A DNA stretch of 64,000 bases from Rhodamnia argentea (lineage: Eukaryota > Streptophyta > Magnoliopsida > Myrtales > Myrtaceae), in assembly GCF_020921035.1 (NCBI RefSeq), contig NC_063151.1, forward strand, positions 22,512,934-22,576,933. The letters run 5' to 3'. Position 1 is the first letter of the stretch. Every line of letters starts with the position of its first letter. This document shows, piece after piece, positions 12,401 through 24,895 of the stretch. The notes below the pieces were generated by a model. It was not told the origin of the DNA and did no database searches. It saw only the letters and a list, made by a program, of their open reading frames with translations. A program made the translations under genes and the position numbers.

Positions 12401-13180
12401 ACAAGATAAGCCTCTGCGCTTCCAAAATTGGTAAAAACCAGGTGCCTCTACTCGATTTCCATCTTTTCACTTTATTAATCTTCCTTTTACATATATATAA
12501 AATCAACCTTTATGTCTTTCCTCATCCACCGGGGTTTTAGCTTTAGTACCTGATCTATTAGTAAAGTTATCCTTCGCCTTTAGATCCACCTACCTCTAAA
12601 TGGAATGTCTTGTCATCACACAACATCTTATGGGGATGCCTCTGTTGTCGTTTGAACTTAGGAGTGTATAATCAATCACTCATGACAGATTGATGAACAA
12701 CTTCAAAATTCCGTTCATATTCATGCCATTTGAATTTTGAGTACACACAATCATATCCACTCTTGTCAAAATGCTTTTAAGTGCAAGAGTTCCAAACCAT
12801 CGAAAACCAAAGATTATTAGCTGTTCTTGCAACTTCTGCTGCAAAACATGTTATATAGTACTTCAAATTGAGAAGTGCATAATTGTGATATCATAATTCA
12901 CACGCTTGGCTCATTTAACAACATCCCATGATTGGTGTTCCTCCTGTGACATGCCATGATTGACTGGAAAAGAAATGAAGACGATAAGTTTCTCCTCTGT
13001 GCACTTGCCATTCTGATATTACTGTAGGGTTCCATGGCAGGTATGTGCCATGGACTGCTTCCCAAAGCTCAAGCTTAACGTCTCATGTTTCGACCGTTGT
13101 TCGTCATCTCGGTGAAGCCAACTTGTGACAATCGCTTGATGCTTGGTTTACTTGCCACTATAGTGCTGCTGCTTCACAAA
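12401..13180. other. Spacer between the TOL and DnaJ genes
   Basis: About 0.8 kb, AT-rich. It should contain the TOL promoter on the left and the 3' UTR of the DnaJ gene on the right, since both genes lie on the minus strand. Nothing else seen. Confidence 0.5.
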
Positions 13181-16100
13181 TCACTTGCTTCTGTATACAA
13201 TCTCTTCATCATCGACGTCATATGCTGGATTACAGAGGCATCTAAATAGTCTACCTATTCCCTGAAAATTTTTTGAAAAGGAAAATCAGTTATTGTTAGT
13301 TGCCGGATAATCTCGTTCAAAAGCAAAATAGGGGGATGGATTTAACCAGTTTACGGAGTTTGTATCTACTGCAGACTGAGTATCCCAACTATTTGATCAA
13401 CCAACTTTTATAAGAGAAGCCCAACTTGTCGCATGAAAAAAACGGGAACATTGTACCACGTACTCATCACCATGATTATCTGACATGCACATTTGGAAAA
13501 ATGTGTGTATTATTGAGATCTTCAATAGTGGATATGATTTCCAACGATGGAACATGTCTGAGGGTGACAAGATCAAGTAGGAAGTCTTCAAGTTTAGCAG
13601 GGAAGGGTGTAAGTATACAGAAATTGACCTGACTGCAAACTAAAGATGATCTTGTCAAGGCCATAACCCATATGCCAGCCCTAGCCACCAAAAACATCCT
13701 GAGACTGAAAGGTGCAACTACTAGAATGCTTCGGATAAAGTACTGCTATGTATGATGCTGGCAACAGAAAAACGGTGGCTTGTGACACAGTGAGATTAAG
13801 GCACAGTGATCTTGGTAGTTCAATTGATCTTGCTGTGTTCTTAAGAAGTATATCAAAAGTCAAATGAATTATGGGATCATCTCGTATATACCTGTGTCAT
13901 GAAGGGAGTCCGATATGAGAGTGTCTTTGGTAAATCGTCTTCCTCACTGCTATCTGAACTGCTATCATCTTCATCAATATGACGTTCACTTTTCTTCCTT
14001 GATGTTCCACCATTCTTTGCAATTTTTTCCTGCTGAAAGACGTTAAATAGACAATAGTTAAATCACACAGAACAGAAGTTTTGACGAAATCTTATTTGAT
14101 GCTAACCCCGAATTGATCCTTGTTCACTTTCATGGTTGGGGGTGATGGTAACTGTTCAAGCCCCTTAACAAATAGTGAGAGAGACTTCACCTGAAAAATC
14201 TTTCCAAGAATTTTCAGAGCCGTGGCACGGGCTTTAAGTTCTTCTTTCTTTACATTGTTTTCTCTCAATACCTGAAAATAGGAAGGGTTCTGCAATCAAT
14301 GCACAACTTTGAGGTAAATGAAAGTTAAGGCAGCCCAATGAAAGATCCATTAACTGCCAATTTACATAAACATATGCTGCATCACAAACGGTACGCGCTA
14401 TTCACTTAGTTTCACCTCTAAGTTGTTAGAGGCAGAGATCAGTCACACAAATGGTAGGTAACTGAAGAATATTCTATATGAAAACTGAATCTATACAAAG
14501 AAATACAAACAATTTCCGTTTCATTGTTTGCATCTCTGTATCAAGTCTCTATTATGTTGGGTTCGCTAGATCAATCCATTCAGGCCATTGTGTTCATTTG
14601 TTACTGTATCTAAATCTTTTGTAAGATTTAAGTGCTAGTTTAGAAAACAGAGAAAAGATCACTTAGCGTGTTACTTACCATTTGGCACACGTGCATAAGT
14701 GTTACTTCAATGTCAACTACGTTCAGCTTCCACAGGGAGTTCATCAGGGTTTCCCTATTTAACCTTATATGCGACTCGACGTCACTTCCCGGACCACTTC
14801 CATCCATTTTGAACTGCCGGCGCACATCATCTTGCAGTTGCAGCAATTGGAAAGCACCTGTATTTACGTTGGGACGTCAACAAAGGAGAGAAAGTGACTA
14901 GCAAGAAACGACGGCAATATGGAATGACCCAGGTGTCTTGGCATACCTTTTGCTGCAGTGAACTGCGATTTCCAAAAGTGTCCCTTGCTTCGAACCCATT
15001 CGGCCACAAAAGGCATCCCGAGATACATGGCTTTCTTCCCAAGCTCTTGTGCCGCCTGCCTTGAGTATGTGTAACCAATGGTGTGCAGGATATCAACTCC
15101 AAAAGCTGCAATTTCATGTTACACGAGTATGTCAGCAGAAGCTTGACTAGGGAAAGAAGAAATCCGCCTCATAATCCTGATGGCAGAAATTTTGTCTTTG
15201 CTTGGAAACTATGTCTTCATTCAGTTCACGGACACTTTGTACACACAGCTACAAATGGGGGACACATTAAGGATCTGTTTTGCTTAATTACCTGCCCCAG
15301 ACAACCGCTTGGCTTCAGCTTCGGCATGTTGTACAAAGCACCGTTTATCTCCATAGACATATTCATTGAGGAAGTCTTTAAGTAACCTTGCAAGCTTTTC
15401 TTCTCTTTCTTTTTGGACAGCCTTCATTAAGTTTATGCAGACCGGAAAACAAGAGAAGCTTAGACATACAAATGAAGTATAGCACAATAAATAAACCGAC
15501 ATTATAGTCCACCCTCTAGCAGGTGCATATGCAATTAATATTGGGAAAATGGCTTTGAACTTCTTGGGATGAACTACAATGTGATTGGAAAGATCTGCAT
15601 TTTCTACTAGTTGATGATTTGTCTGACATTTTCAATCAATACAAGTTACTTGCCTTTAATATGTCATGTAGTTTGTCAGGATTGTCACTGTCAGCAGCAA
15701 ACTCAGAAGATGCCATTGATGCCACAGCTAAATGTCCTACATAGTTCTCAAATAATTCACTACCGAAAAGGAGAGCAAAGACTGCCATTGGGTCGAGCAT
15801 TGTATCCCTGGAAGTGAATAACAAAGAATGTAGGTACCAAAGTAAGTCAACTCCTAAGGTGATTTCTAACAATTCTAGCTCAAAGATAATATTTTGACCA
15901 AAAAAAAAAAAACCTCAAAGATAATATGTACAGAACAGAAAACATATTGGCGATATCGAGTTTCATTTAGAAGCAGCATAATTTGAAAACCTTAGGATGA
16001 AGTTGGAAAAAAAAAATCACACTTGGAATTATACACCAACAGAGAGAGTTGGACTCTCTGTTTATTGTAGAATGTAGGAAGCATGGTCGAAGTAAGAAAC

Positions 16101-17404
16101 CTCAAAGCAATTTAATGGTGCGTTATTTGCTGAGTTAAAAGAGAAGTTGGTTGATTTCCTAATGGCATTTTCACTCTAACTTTCAGTAGGCAAGACAACA
16201 ACATAAGCAGGAATGTTCCGACATCTTAATGGGGACATGAAAGAACGTATACAGCAACGGAATTCGATATGCAATTTGTCTGCAAAGTAACAATAAGGAA
16301 AACCTTCCTTCTGCCCTGCTTATTAGAAAAAGAGGAGAATCTACCTAGATATGGAATGCTTGCCATTGCGGTCATATGATTCTCTTTGCACAGGATCACT
16401 GAGAACCTGATAAGCTTCCCCTAGCACCTGCAGCACAGTCAGAAAAAGGTCCAGCCAAATTCTGATAACTTCGCATTGCAAAAAGCATTCCAATAGCCTA
16501 CGTCGTCGCCATCCTGCTCCGACTAAATTGTACTTTACGGCAAAATAGTATCACATCAAACTTGGTTTCCATCATGATTTCGACTTGGTAAAAGATAGCG
16601 GTGGTCAACTTGGCTCCCAAAGATGGATAGTCAAGCTACTTTAGAGGTGTTAATAGAGATGTTCTGTTGAATTCTCTTTCAGCTTAACAGAATCACCTTC
16701 CGCAGAACAAAAATAAGGGGGAGATCGAGAAAAAGCCCAATTGACTACTAACCTGAAAACGCTCAGCAGCGTGAGGATCATCTGGATTCTTATCTGGGTG
16801 AACTTGCCTTGCCTGAACTCACATGAGCAAAGCATCAGAACAATTCTATCCGTATCGGGTTGCAACGCAATGAGCAATCAGATCAAGAAACAACTGAAAA
16901 AGGTGAGCTGGATAGGGGACATAAATATAGAAGTAAAGCTAAACTTGCCGCCTTTTGTATTCCAATAATCCTAATCCAAGCACCCAACATGTGACAAGCG
17001 ATCCACCTACCGCAAATTCTTCCAGTGCACTTAACTCAAACACTTATATAATTATCGCAGACAAAAAAAATTAAGTGGACCAACTCAACAATGACTTCTT
17101 CATTTCTTGAACACAAACATTAGAAAAAGAGCAGAAGGAACCGATTCAGCAGAATCAATTGATCAGACGATCAATCACAATCGGGACTAATCCCAGAAGC
17201 CTCAGTTTACTGTTAGATCCTCGTAAAAAGAAATTCGAATCAAGCAATTCGCAATTCAGTCATTAATGCAACTGATCCAACAACCAGAAAAAGGAAGAAA
17301 AGGAACTGCCACTTTACCTTGAGATAATAGGCCTTGCGAATCTCCTCGTCGGAGGCAGAAGGGCCGATGCCAAGAACATCGTAGTACTCGGTCTCCTTCA
17401 CCAT
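13181..17404 (-). CDS. J-domain protein with DnaJ-X domain (chaperone DnaJ 10-like), ten exons
   Basis: Hsp70 co-chaperone; the J domain stimulates Hsp70 ATPase. Exons (minus strand): 17318-17404, 16753-16812, 16345-16427, 15654-15807, 15292-15421, 14947-15105, 14679-14857, 14107-14271, 13892-14032, 13181-13261. Phases agree throughout and give 412 residues. The J domain is at 1-66: it opens [20 protein letters not shown] and has the HPD catalytic triad at 34-36. The DnaJ-X region (about 115-320) includes [17 protein letters not shown], then [31 protein letters not shown] and [19 protein letters not shown]. It is followed by an acidic Ser-rich tail and the ending [19 protein letters not shown]. 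The intron after exon 4 has a GC donor (AAG|GCAAGT); the other borders are GT-AG. Length and exon pattern fit the plant family. Cell location is not evident. Confidence 0.95.
15422..15653 (-). other. GC-AG intron of the DnaJ gene
   Basis: The exon ends ...GACATATTAAAG and the intron starts GCAAGT. The next exon (GCT GTC CAA AAA) continues in phase 0 as [12 protein letters not shown], the expected family sequence. The nearby GT (GTAACT, 5 nt on) would break the frame. AG|GCAAGT is the well-known strong GC donor context, so the intron should splice. Confidence 0.88.
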
Positions 17405-17820
17405 TGATTGGACTTGTTGGAGGAACTCCTTTGTTCAGAGCTCGGAATGAACAGAGATGAATGAAAGAGATGTGAACGAAAAAGTGGGGGGGATAGAGAA
17501 AGAGAGAGAGATGATGGGGGCAGTAGGGAAGAGAACCCCACGAGCACGAGCTTCACTTGCCTTTCCAGTTCTTCCCCTGCAATAAACAAATCCCTCAAAG
17601 AACCGCCTTTCCGCGGGAGCAGAACGGTTCCTTTTGTAATAACTGTCACTTTTGGGTGGCGCCTGTCATATGGCAACTGCTTTTCGACTCCAAAAAGGCT
17701 GCCGACGAGCTGGGTTTTAGGACCAACTACGGGCCGTCGAGATGGTGGGCCTCCATGCAAATGGACAGTGTTTCGGTCTAAAGCCATAACCCATAAGACC
17801 TTAACTTAGACGACCCAGAT

Positions 17821-17861
<41 letters not shown>
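17821..17861. repeat. (GA)n microsatellite
   Basis: About 41 bases of nearly pure GA, with one AA interruption, upstream of the DnaJ gene. Confidence 0.95.
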
Positions 17862-17864
<3 letters not shown>

Positions 17865-18585
17865 CATTCCCGTGGCGGCGCGTGGCGGCACGGCCTCGGA
17901 GGCAAGGGACAAGACGGAGGATGGAACCCTCGGTATAGCCACGGAAGAGAAAAATTGGGTGGGTCTGTAGATTATCGAGGGTTCAAGTTGGATCGTACCA
18001 GTCACTTGCAAAATCTAACCCCATAACATGATAGGTTTATGCAAATAATGGCGAGTCTCCATTTGGCAATTATTTCAATTATATACATTTCAAATTGAGG
18101 AGAGAAACATTCCTTGCATCATTGCAGGTAGAGATACATTTTTTTTTTTTTTTTGATGAAACAACAAGGAGAGCAATGGATCTTGCAATTTTAAATCTGG
18201 CGTGAACACGAACGACATTATCGGAGAAATCAATAGGGAATGACAAAGAACGCTAGAAATTTGCATCATTCCGCTTGAGTGGCGGATCTACTCCACAGGG
18301 AAAAACTGGTCGCAATCAATCTATTAACCGATCTGAGAATTATAAAGTTGAGATCACCCGTTTAAGCATTTTCTAGCTCTAAATTACGCAACGTAATTTC
18401 TCAATAGAATAAATCACTAGAAAATTACATCGTGACTTCCAAACACTTTCGCCTTCAGTAATTCGAGTTGGTTCCCATAATTCGGGCAAAATACTCCATA
18501 CATAGTACATTGACAACATTTTAACCTGTCCAAGCCAATAGCCGCATTGCTCCACCCCCTAATGGTCGATATGCCCAAAACTCAT

Positions 18586-18870
18586 TTTCTTTTTTTTTTT
18601 GGAAAATGATCATTTCATTTTAAGGAAGCTGCCAAGAGGCCGCCGTGGACCAAAGGCTGATTCGAATGTTGAAGCCAATCGGCGGAAAAAAAGAAGAAGA
18701 ACAATAACCAAAAGACAATAAAAGAAATCAGAAATTTTAGAAAAATTAAGCAGAATGACATCGTTTTGAGTAAGTTTGTCCATGTTAAGTCACCGGCCGA
18801 GGATAATTGGACCACCACATTAGCAATTTCATGCGAAATTTGGCTGAGAGGATTTGATTGCATTTTCACT
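18586..18870 (-). mobile_element. Probable 3' end of a LINE, with poly(A) tail on the minus strand
   Basis: Read on the minus strand, an open frame (start about 18869, ending in LAASLK just before the stop) runs into TGAAATGATCATTTTCC and then a poly(A) run. The plus strand shows this as poly(T) at 18588-18600. Coding sequence running almost to the tail is a known feature of plant L1 3' ends. The fragment is short and no target duplication was found. Confidence 0.45.
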
Positions 18871-19038
18871 AAAAAAAAATTGAGGATTGGATTGGACCAA
18901 ACGAAAGGTTTAGAACTAAAATAATCTGTACAAATTTAGGACCGGAATAACGATTTTCCCCAAGACCAAATTTATAGGTTGGAGTCATCTTTGCTCCATG
19001 ACTTGCCTCGACTCACATCCTAACTTTTTTAAACATTA

Positions 19039-19280
19039 AGATTCTGTTTGTTTCGTGAAAAAAAAAAAATTAAAAACCATCTTACTAAAAATGATTAGTT
19101 ATATTGTTTAAAAAAATGAATGAGCGAAAATATTTTCATCACTCACGAAAATATTTAAACATAAATTGTTGGTGGTAATGAAAATATTTGTTCAGTAATT
19201 AATTATTTCAAACGATACAAGCGATTAATTTTAAGAAATAATTTTGAAATAATTTATTTTTTGTGAAATAAACGGAGCCT
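19039..19280. mobile_element. Small inverted-repeat element (MITE), AT-rich
   Basis: Ends are inverted copies: GATTCTGTTTGTTTCGTGAA on the left, and the reverse complement of the right end begins GGCTCCGTTTATTTCACAAA. The inside is AT-rich and non-coding. The same kind of terminus recurs at 40265-40510. No clear target duplication. Confidence 0.55.
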
Positions 19281-19638
19281 ATATACGATGTTTTATGCGG
19301 TCTAGTCTGTATAAACTATGCCCTTCTGGTCACTTTTACTAGACAACTAGTTGACTGCCATTTTTTTCTTACTTTTTCAAGACTTAGAAAAGTGGTGGAA
19401 CATTAAATCTAATCAACCCTCAAAATGAAAATGAATTTTGAATAAATGTGGGGCGACTCAAACGGAATGTCGAAAAGGCCAATTACCTCATGAGGGTGGG
19501 ATAGGGCATACAAACTTGTCCGGCGTGAGCCAAATATAAGGACCTCCTCCCCTAACTATTTGCTAAGCGGAGGTGGGGATGTGAACGACCACAGCTTCTG
19601 TCTCGCCGGCCATCGAAATACATTCATTCTATGTTCCT

Positions 19639-20002
19639 TAGGAGTGAGCAAGTCGGACCGACCAGATTGGGAACCGCCCCGATCGGACTAGACCGGTGGT
19701 CCGGTTCTCGATTTTAGAGGGCGACGGTCCGATTTCCGGCTCCAGAGGTACATGACCGGATTGATCGAATGCTATGTGTTACTAGATTGTGCTCGAAAAT
19801 TCTATCATTTAAAGTTTTTTTTTTAAAGAATATACTATTTTAGTGTCATTACTACGAAAATAATGTCATCAATAATATCCACCTAGGAATCGGGCCAAGC
19901 CGGCAGTCCGGTCCTCGGTTTCGAAAATTGAGAATTGGCACCACCGGCTCGGTTCTCGGTTCTTAAGGAGAACCGAACCGGATCGGGAACCGCTCATCCA
20001 TA
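19639..20002. mobile_element. hAT-like MITE, 364 bp
   Basis: Left end TAGGAGTGAGC and right end (reverse complement) TATGGATGAGC are imperfect inverted repeats. They are bounded by ATGTTCCT (19631-19638) and ATGTTCCC (20003-20010), an 8-bp duplication with one mismatch. An 8-bp duplication and a TAG-type end fit the hAT superfamily. The interior is rich in GGTTC/GAACC motifs, including GAACCGAACCGGATCGGGAA near the right end. No transposase. Confidence 0.55.
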
Positions 20003-20906
20003 ATGTTCCCTAAGCTCACATGTTGCGGCTACAAAAGAGGCATTACGAGCTATTGACTTCTTCCAAAGCATAAAAGTAGAATTCACATTCTACCACCCCA
20101 AGCCAAAAGAGGAGAAGACTGGCCAGCCCCCTCCCGTTCTCTTAAGTGGACGTGGAAAAGCACGTAATCTCTCCGCTACCAACCGTTAGGGAGACAAAAG
20201 ACGACATATGGTACTTTTCAAAAGTGGCCTAAGAGAAACCTGCCAAGTTTAAGGAGTCGCATTGGGGGATTAGGTTGCCCCTCGTAATTAATGTGATTCA
20301 ATTAAAAGCAAAAAACCACGCTGAAGCTGCTCTTTAGGAGTGGTCAGTTCTATGATATACCCTGTTTCTCAAACACAACAAAATTTACTTGGAAGAAGAA
20401 ATTTAAATCGGCCAAATCGCTAATTTTCAAAAATCATTCACAGGATGAATAAAAATATTTAGGAGATTTTTTTCTATTTTCCAACCCAAAATAGTGACAA
20501 TTAATACGGAAAATTCAACACCTTATATATATATATATAAGGCCCCATCCATTTCCTAATATTTTTCTCGGCCTTGTCTTGGGGCAAGAAGAATTCAAAG
20601 TCAACATAAGCGGCGCCCACTGCGTAACGTGTACTCGAAAGCTCTTTTAGTCAAAGTCAACACGCCTTCGGAACAAACATCTTCTTCAATTCCGCCACGC
20701 GTTAAGCACCAGGCACAAAAAGACCGGCTTAAGTTTTATTGCACATTAATACGAAATGAAGAACATATAATCTAACTTAGCCATTTACCAATGCATCCCT
20801 AATCTTATTTTTGCTTTGATATTTTTGCGGTGCATAAAGGTATCGAGTATCAAAATGTCTCATCCCCACACAACAAAAAAAAAAAAAAAAAAGAGGAGGA
20901 GGGGGG

Positions 20907-21905
20907 TCAAACGTCGTATTGCTCAAGCTGAACATCCTTGGATTTGAGAGGGACGTATTCTCCGAGATAGACTTCGAGATGGTCCGACAGCGCCGACTTG
21001 TCGATGTTCTCGTGGTGGTACGACTTGCAGACGAAGTAGATCACCGTCTGGACGACGAGCCCGAACAGCATCAGCACGGACAGGAGCACGAAGCACAGAG
21101 CTCCGTAGCCGAACCTGTCGAGCGTCGCCGCCGAGCGCCCATGGACGACCAACCTCTGGAACGCGTATAGAATCAGATGAAGCGATGAGTTGAGCTTGAA
21201 GAATATGATTATGGACACGACCATCTTGCCCCTTATCAGCTCCTTGCTCTTCATCATGGCCTTCACCCCGTAATCCTCCTCCAGGACCGAGACCACGCTC
21301 GCCAATTGCCACACTATGGTCATATACACGAACCCCACCACGTACGCGATCCCTAGGAGGACCAAGATCGCGATGCCGAAGCTCGTGTTGCCGACGAAGA
21401 TGGCGCACGTGACCAGGACCAGCACCGCGACCACGTTGTACGCGAACATGACCACAAAGATGCAGAGGAAGGTGGCCATCAGCCGCCTCCACACCCTGGG
21501 GACCACGCTCAGGACCTTCCCGAACGAGACCTCGCGGCCGGTGTAGGCGCACGCGATGGCGTAGACGACGGCGGAGGTCGAGAGGAGGGAGAACACGAGC
21601 AGGGCGGTGAAGTAGAGGGCCTTGAAGAGCAGGAAGACGGCCCACTCCTTGGAGAGGTGGGCGGAGATCCGGTCGGAGCGGGGGGTCTCGGGGCGGGTGT
21701 AGTCGAGCTCGATCTCGTCGTGGATGATCTTCGAGAAGAGGACGTTGGAGACCTCGATGTGGAGGAGGAAGACGAAGGCGAGAGGGAGGATGAGGGACAA
21801 GGTGATTTGGGTGAAGATTTTCCTCAACGAGGAGATGACCTTGTAGGACTCGGTGTAGATGCCGAAGAAGCCAAGGAACTGCATCTCTTCTTGCTCTCGA
21901 TCCAT
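20907..21905 (-). CDS. Plant-specific multi-pass membrane protein of unknown function (annotated in other plants as PABP-1B-binding-like)
   Basis: A single exon of 332 residues, opening MDREQEEMQFLGFFGIYTES. Hydrophobic segments at about 29-48, 88-112, 142-170, 173-200, 228-250 and 263-290 suggest six membrane spans. A charged loop follows the first span and a hydrophilic tail ends LKSKDVQLEQYDV. This layout matches a conserved plant family usually listed as an uncharacterised transmembrane protein. The biochemical role is unknown. There is no obvious cleavable signal peptide. The coding region is far richer in GC than the flanks and creates long shadow frames on both strands (for example 20923-21645), which are not genes. 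The start is the first ATG and is preceded by a purine-rich leader. Confidence 0.85.
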   Translation of the reverse strand: MDREQEEMQFLGFFGIYTESYKVISSLRKIFTQITLSLILPLAFVFLLHIEVSNVLFSKIIHDEIELDYTRPETPRSDRISAHLSKEWAVFLLFKALYFTALLVFSLLSTSAVVYAIACAYTGREVSFGKVLSVVPRVWRRLMATFLCIFVVMFAYNVVAVLVLVTCAIFVGNTSFGIAILVLLGIAYVVGFVYMTIVWQLASVVSVLEEDYGVKAMMKSKELIRGKMVVSIIIFFKLNSSLHLILYAFQRLVVHGRSAATLDRFGYGALCFVLLSVLMLFGLVVQTVIYFVCKSYHHENIDKSALSDHLEVYLGEYVPLKSKDVQLEQYDV

Positions 21906-21972
21906 AGCTTTTTCGCCGATCCCTTACGTTCTGCGAAGATTTTGTTGAGGAACAGAAGATGAAAAGATGAAG

Positions 21973-22004
21973 AAGGAGGAGGAGGAGGAGGAGGAGGAGG
22001 AGGA
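21973..22004. repeat. (GGA)n microsatellite in the 5' leader of the membrane-protein gene
   Basis: About ten GGA units, 70-100 bases upstream of the ATG of the minus-strand gene at 20907-21905, so probably in the 5' UTR as TCC repeats. Confidence 0.9.
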
Positions 22005-23031
22005 ATGAAGGATTGGAGAGGAAGGGAGAGCAGTTGAAGGGGAAAAGGGCGGTATGGTTGGACTTTTCAACAGCAAACTGCCTCTAGACTTTTAAAAGCT
22101 AAACCCAAGTCAACGTCATCGCCCAATCGATAAGTAAATGGCAAGAGATCCAGTCATTGTGCTTAACGATGTGGCATGACAAGAACCTTAGAAATTTTTT
22201 CCTAAGGTTGTCCTTTTTTTTTTCTTTGTAGAATCATATATATCGTCTACGCCCTAGGATGATGACAGATGCTAGGTTACGAAATCTTTTTGATAAAAAT
22301 TGACAGATGGTGTGACATGACAAGAACTATCGCTCGATCGAGATTGGTAAAATTAAATCAGTTTGCTAACTTGCTAAATAAATTGAGAAACTTCACGCGA
22401 GACTCTCAGACGAGTAAGTTGTCATATCCCAGCACTCTTGATAAAAGTTCATTCACATTATTTAACATAGTGGGCTAAATTTACTTTTCGCCATTCTATA
22501 TTAAATGACGAAATTTCTAAATAAATTACGGATGGCGCGATTACATAGTTTATATCTCAAATGACGGAACTTGAAAAACGGTGACGACGAGAGGAATAGA
22601 CATTATTACACTTGACTTTTGATTGATCGCACGGTGCTTTGCTCTTCAAAGACGGCGATGACCAAATTTTGGCCGGGTCAACCACGTCGGCCTAGTTTCT
22701 TCCTCGTCCTTTCCCATGGGGCCTTTTTGCTCTGTCTGAACTCGTCAAACTCTATCAACTTCCCAATTGGAGGCATTCCCAATCACCAAACCAACCAGTC
22801 TTGAGAGCCACTCAATGAAAATTATCCGATCGGTTTGGGAAATTGAAATTAAGAAATACGATATTATTTTTCTTAACGTGAATGTTTCGTCGAAAACATC
22901 AGTTTAATAGGAAGCTAATTTTTTTTTAATGTGAAGATCTGTAGGGTGTTATTCTTTTTGTTCATAACAATTTGGAGATGCAGTTGAGAGCAGCATACTT
23001 ATTTTATGTTACATGGGGTCACTTAAGATCA

Positions 23032-23579
23032 GGGAAAATTATTCGAAAAGTCCTAAATTTATTGTACTTCGATCAATTCGGTTCTAAACCGTTCAATATT
23101 CTCAATTTGAGTCCCAAATCTTTTGACACTTTGTCAATTCAGTATATTTAGCCAACTTCAATGAAAATTGCTGATTTAGACACCGGTGGTGCCACGTGGA
23201 CAACCCACAATAACGCGGACATCTTTTTGATGATTTTAATTTTTTTTTTCTTTTATTTTAATTTTTTCTTTTCTTTCTTTATTTTCCTTTTTTTGTCTAT
23301 CAAGTCTAGTAAGGGTCACCGGCCAACCCACGCCGACCATAGGCTAGGGCCGCAAAGCCCTCATAGGCTAGAAGCCCTCGACCGTAGCCGACGAGGGCTT
23401 TGAGACTAGCTAGGGTTAGTTGATCATCGCTTGTGACCAGCGAGAATTGGTCAATTAGTGATATCCGGCTAAAATTGACCAAGTGTCAAAAGGTTTGAGA
23501 CTCAATTGACAAAATTGAATAGTTCAGGACTGAATTGACCAAAGTCCAATAGGTTTAGAGCTTTTTGGACGATTTTCCC
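23032..23579. mobile_element. Mutator-like MITE, GGGAAAAT family, copy 1
   Basis: Terminal inverted repeats of about 30 bp: the left reads GGGAAAATTATTCGAAAAGT, and the right in reverse complement GGGAAAATCGTCCAAAAAGC. The arms continue into degenerate copies of the ATTCAGTCCTAAA type. The middle has a GC-rich patch (about 23310-23440). The same structure occurs at 39310-39855 and 46057-46584. The target duplication here is not clear. Confidence 0.7.
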
Positions 23580-24895
23580 TCCTAACATCGGGACAGTCTT
23601 ACTCATTTCAAGGTTGATTAGTACGAAAAAGCCAGAAGCATGCAAACTCAACAAGAGAAGGTGAAAGACTTCTTGAAATTTAGGACATGATAAAGAGGTA
23701 AAATTCACGAGTAGGTAGAAGCAGGCGCGAGCATTTGAACTTGGAGACCTCTATCTCTGATACCATTTTAAAGTTGAGCATCCAACCGTATATTTGAAAA
23801 ACATAAGCACATGCAAAACCATGAACATATTTCCATAGGGCTAAAAGAAATGAAGTTTCATCATTCGGTCAACGAAATTCGTGACCTAGGAAAGACAGCG
23901 GCAGTTATAGACGAAGATGAAATGTGAAGAAAATGGAGAGTTGTCGACTGAATGAGGCATTTGCCACGTTAAACTACGAAAGAAAATGGAATTCCTAACG
24001 AATTAAGAAACGAAAGTAATCAAACAACTCGGAATAGAATGAACGGATCTTCAAATCGAAGAAGAATTATTGGTCAAATACAAATTAAGTGGTATAGCTC
24101 CGCAATTGCAATGATTTCGACAAAAAAATCGGGCGATCAAGAATTTTTCCTGTGAATTAAAACAAGATCTGAAATATGGTCGAAGAAATGTATGAGATTC
24201 ATTATGTCAAATGCTCCAAACCAAGCGATAGTTATTCGTTCAGAAAACTGATCTTGTCCATGCCCCTTGTTGATCCATTGGTGCTCGCATGTTTGCTAAC
24301 ACCTCCAGGATTCTCAAGATCAAGCATGCACTTTCTAGTTTCTATGAGATGTTGGATTTTAAGGTTGTATGGGAAGGACCGTGGTCCGCTCATGTAGGCT
24401 AACCCAGCTCTTGCCCACATTGGATAACTGCAAAAGGCAGTTATCAGTTTTTTGAACGTGATAAAAAAGAACAAGAGACGTTCTTTCAGTAGTTGTCATT
24501 TTACACGTTCACCGCATGCAGTGAAAAGGTGAGAACAGTGAAGAAATCGACGACGAATCTCTCTCACTCGTCAAACCGACGAAGGACTCTCTTTAGTTTG
24601 CAATGGTAGCTCTTAATATGTGGAAATTATGGTACGTCTCTCGTGTGATATACTAGTTTACGATTAGTGATTCAAATATGATTTTGGGCTTGTTAATTAT
24701 GTGTAATCCGCTACGTATATAATGGGATTGGTTCCTTTCGGTTGGGGCACCTGGTGGTGGAAGAAGTCCTGCAATTGGGGTTGGGAAAACCAATTGCTAC
24801 ATGCCTATTTAAACACACGGAGGTGTTAGACCCACCACGCATATCCTCGAATCTGGCAACTTGTAGCTTCCTTTTTTGGGTAATCTATGACTAAC

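Larger units (their letters stand above)
17405..20880. other. Repeat-rich spacer between the DnaJ and membrane-protein genes
   Basis: The first few hundred bases are the DnaJ leader and promoter. Beyond this I see no coding gene. The spacer holds a GA microsatellite, a probable LINE 3' end, a small inverted-repeat element and a hAT-like MITE, listed separately. A (TA)n run lies near 20526-20540. Confidence 0.6.

Noticed and set aside
20923-21645. 240-codon frame overlapping the membrane-protein gene on the same strand
   Set aside because: It is an Arg/Gly/Pro-rich shadow caused by the GC-rich codons of the real gene, with no family resemblance.
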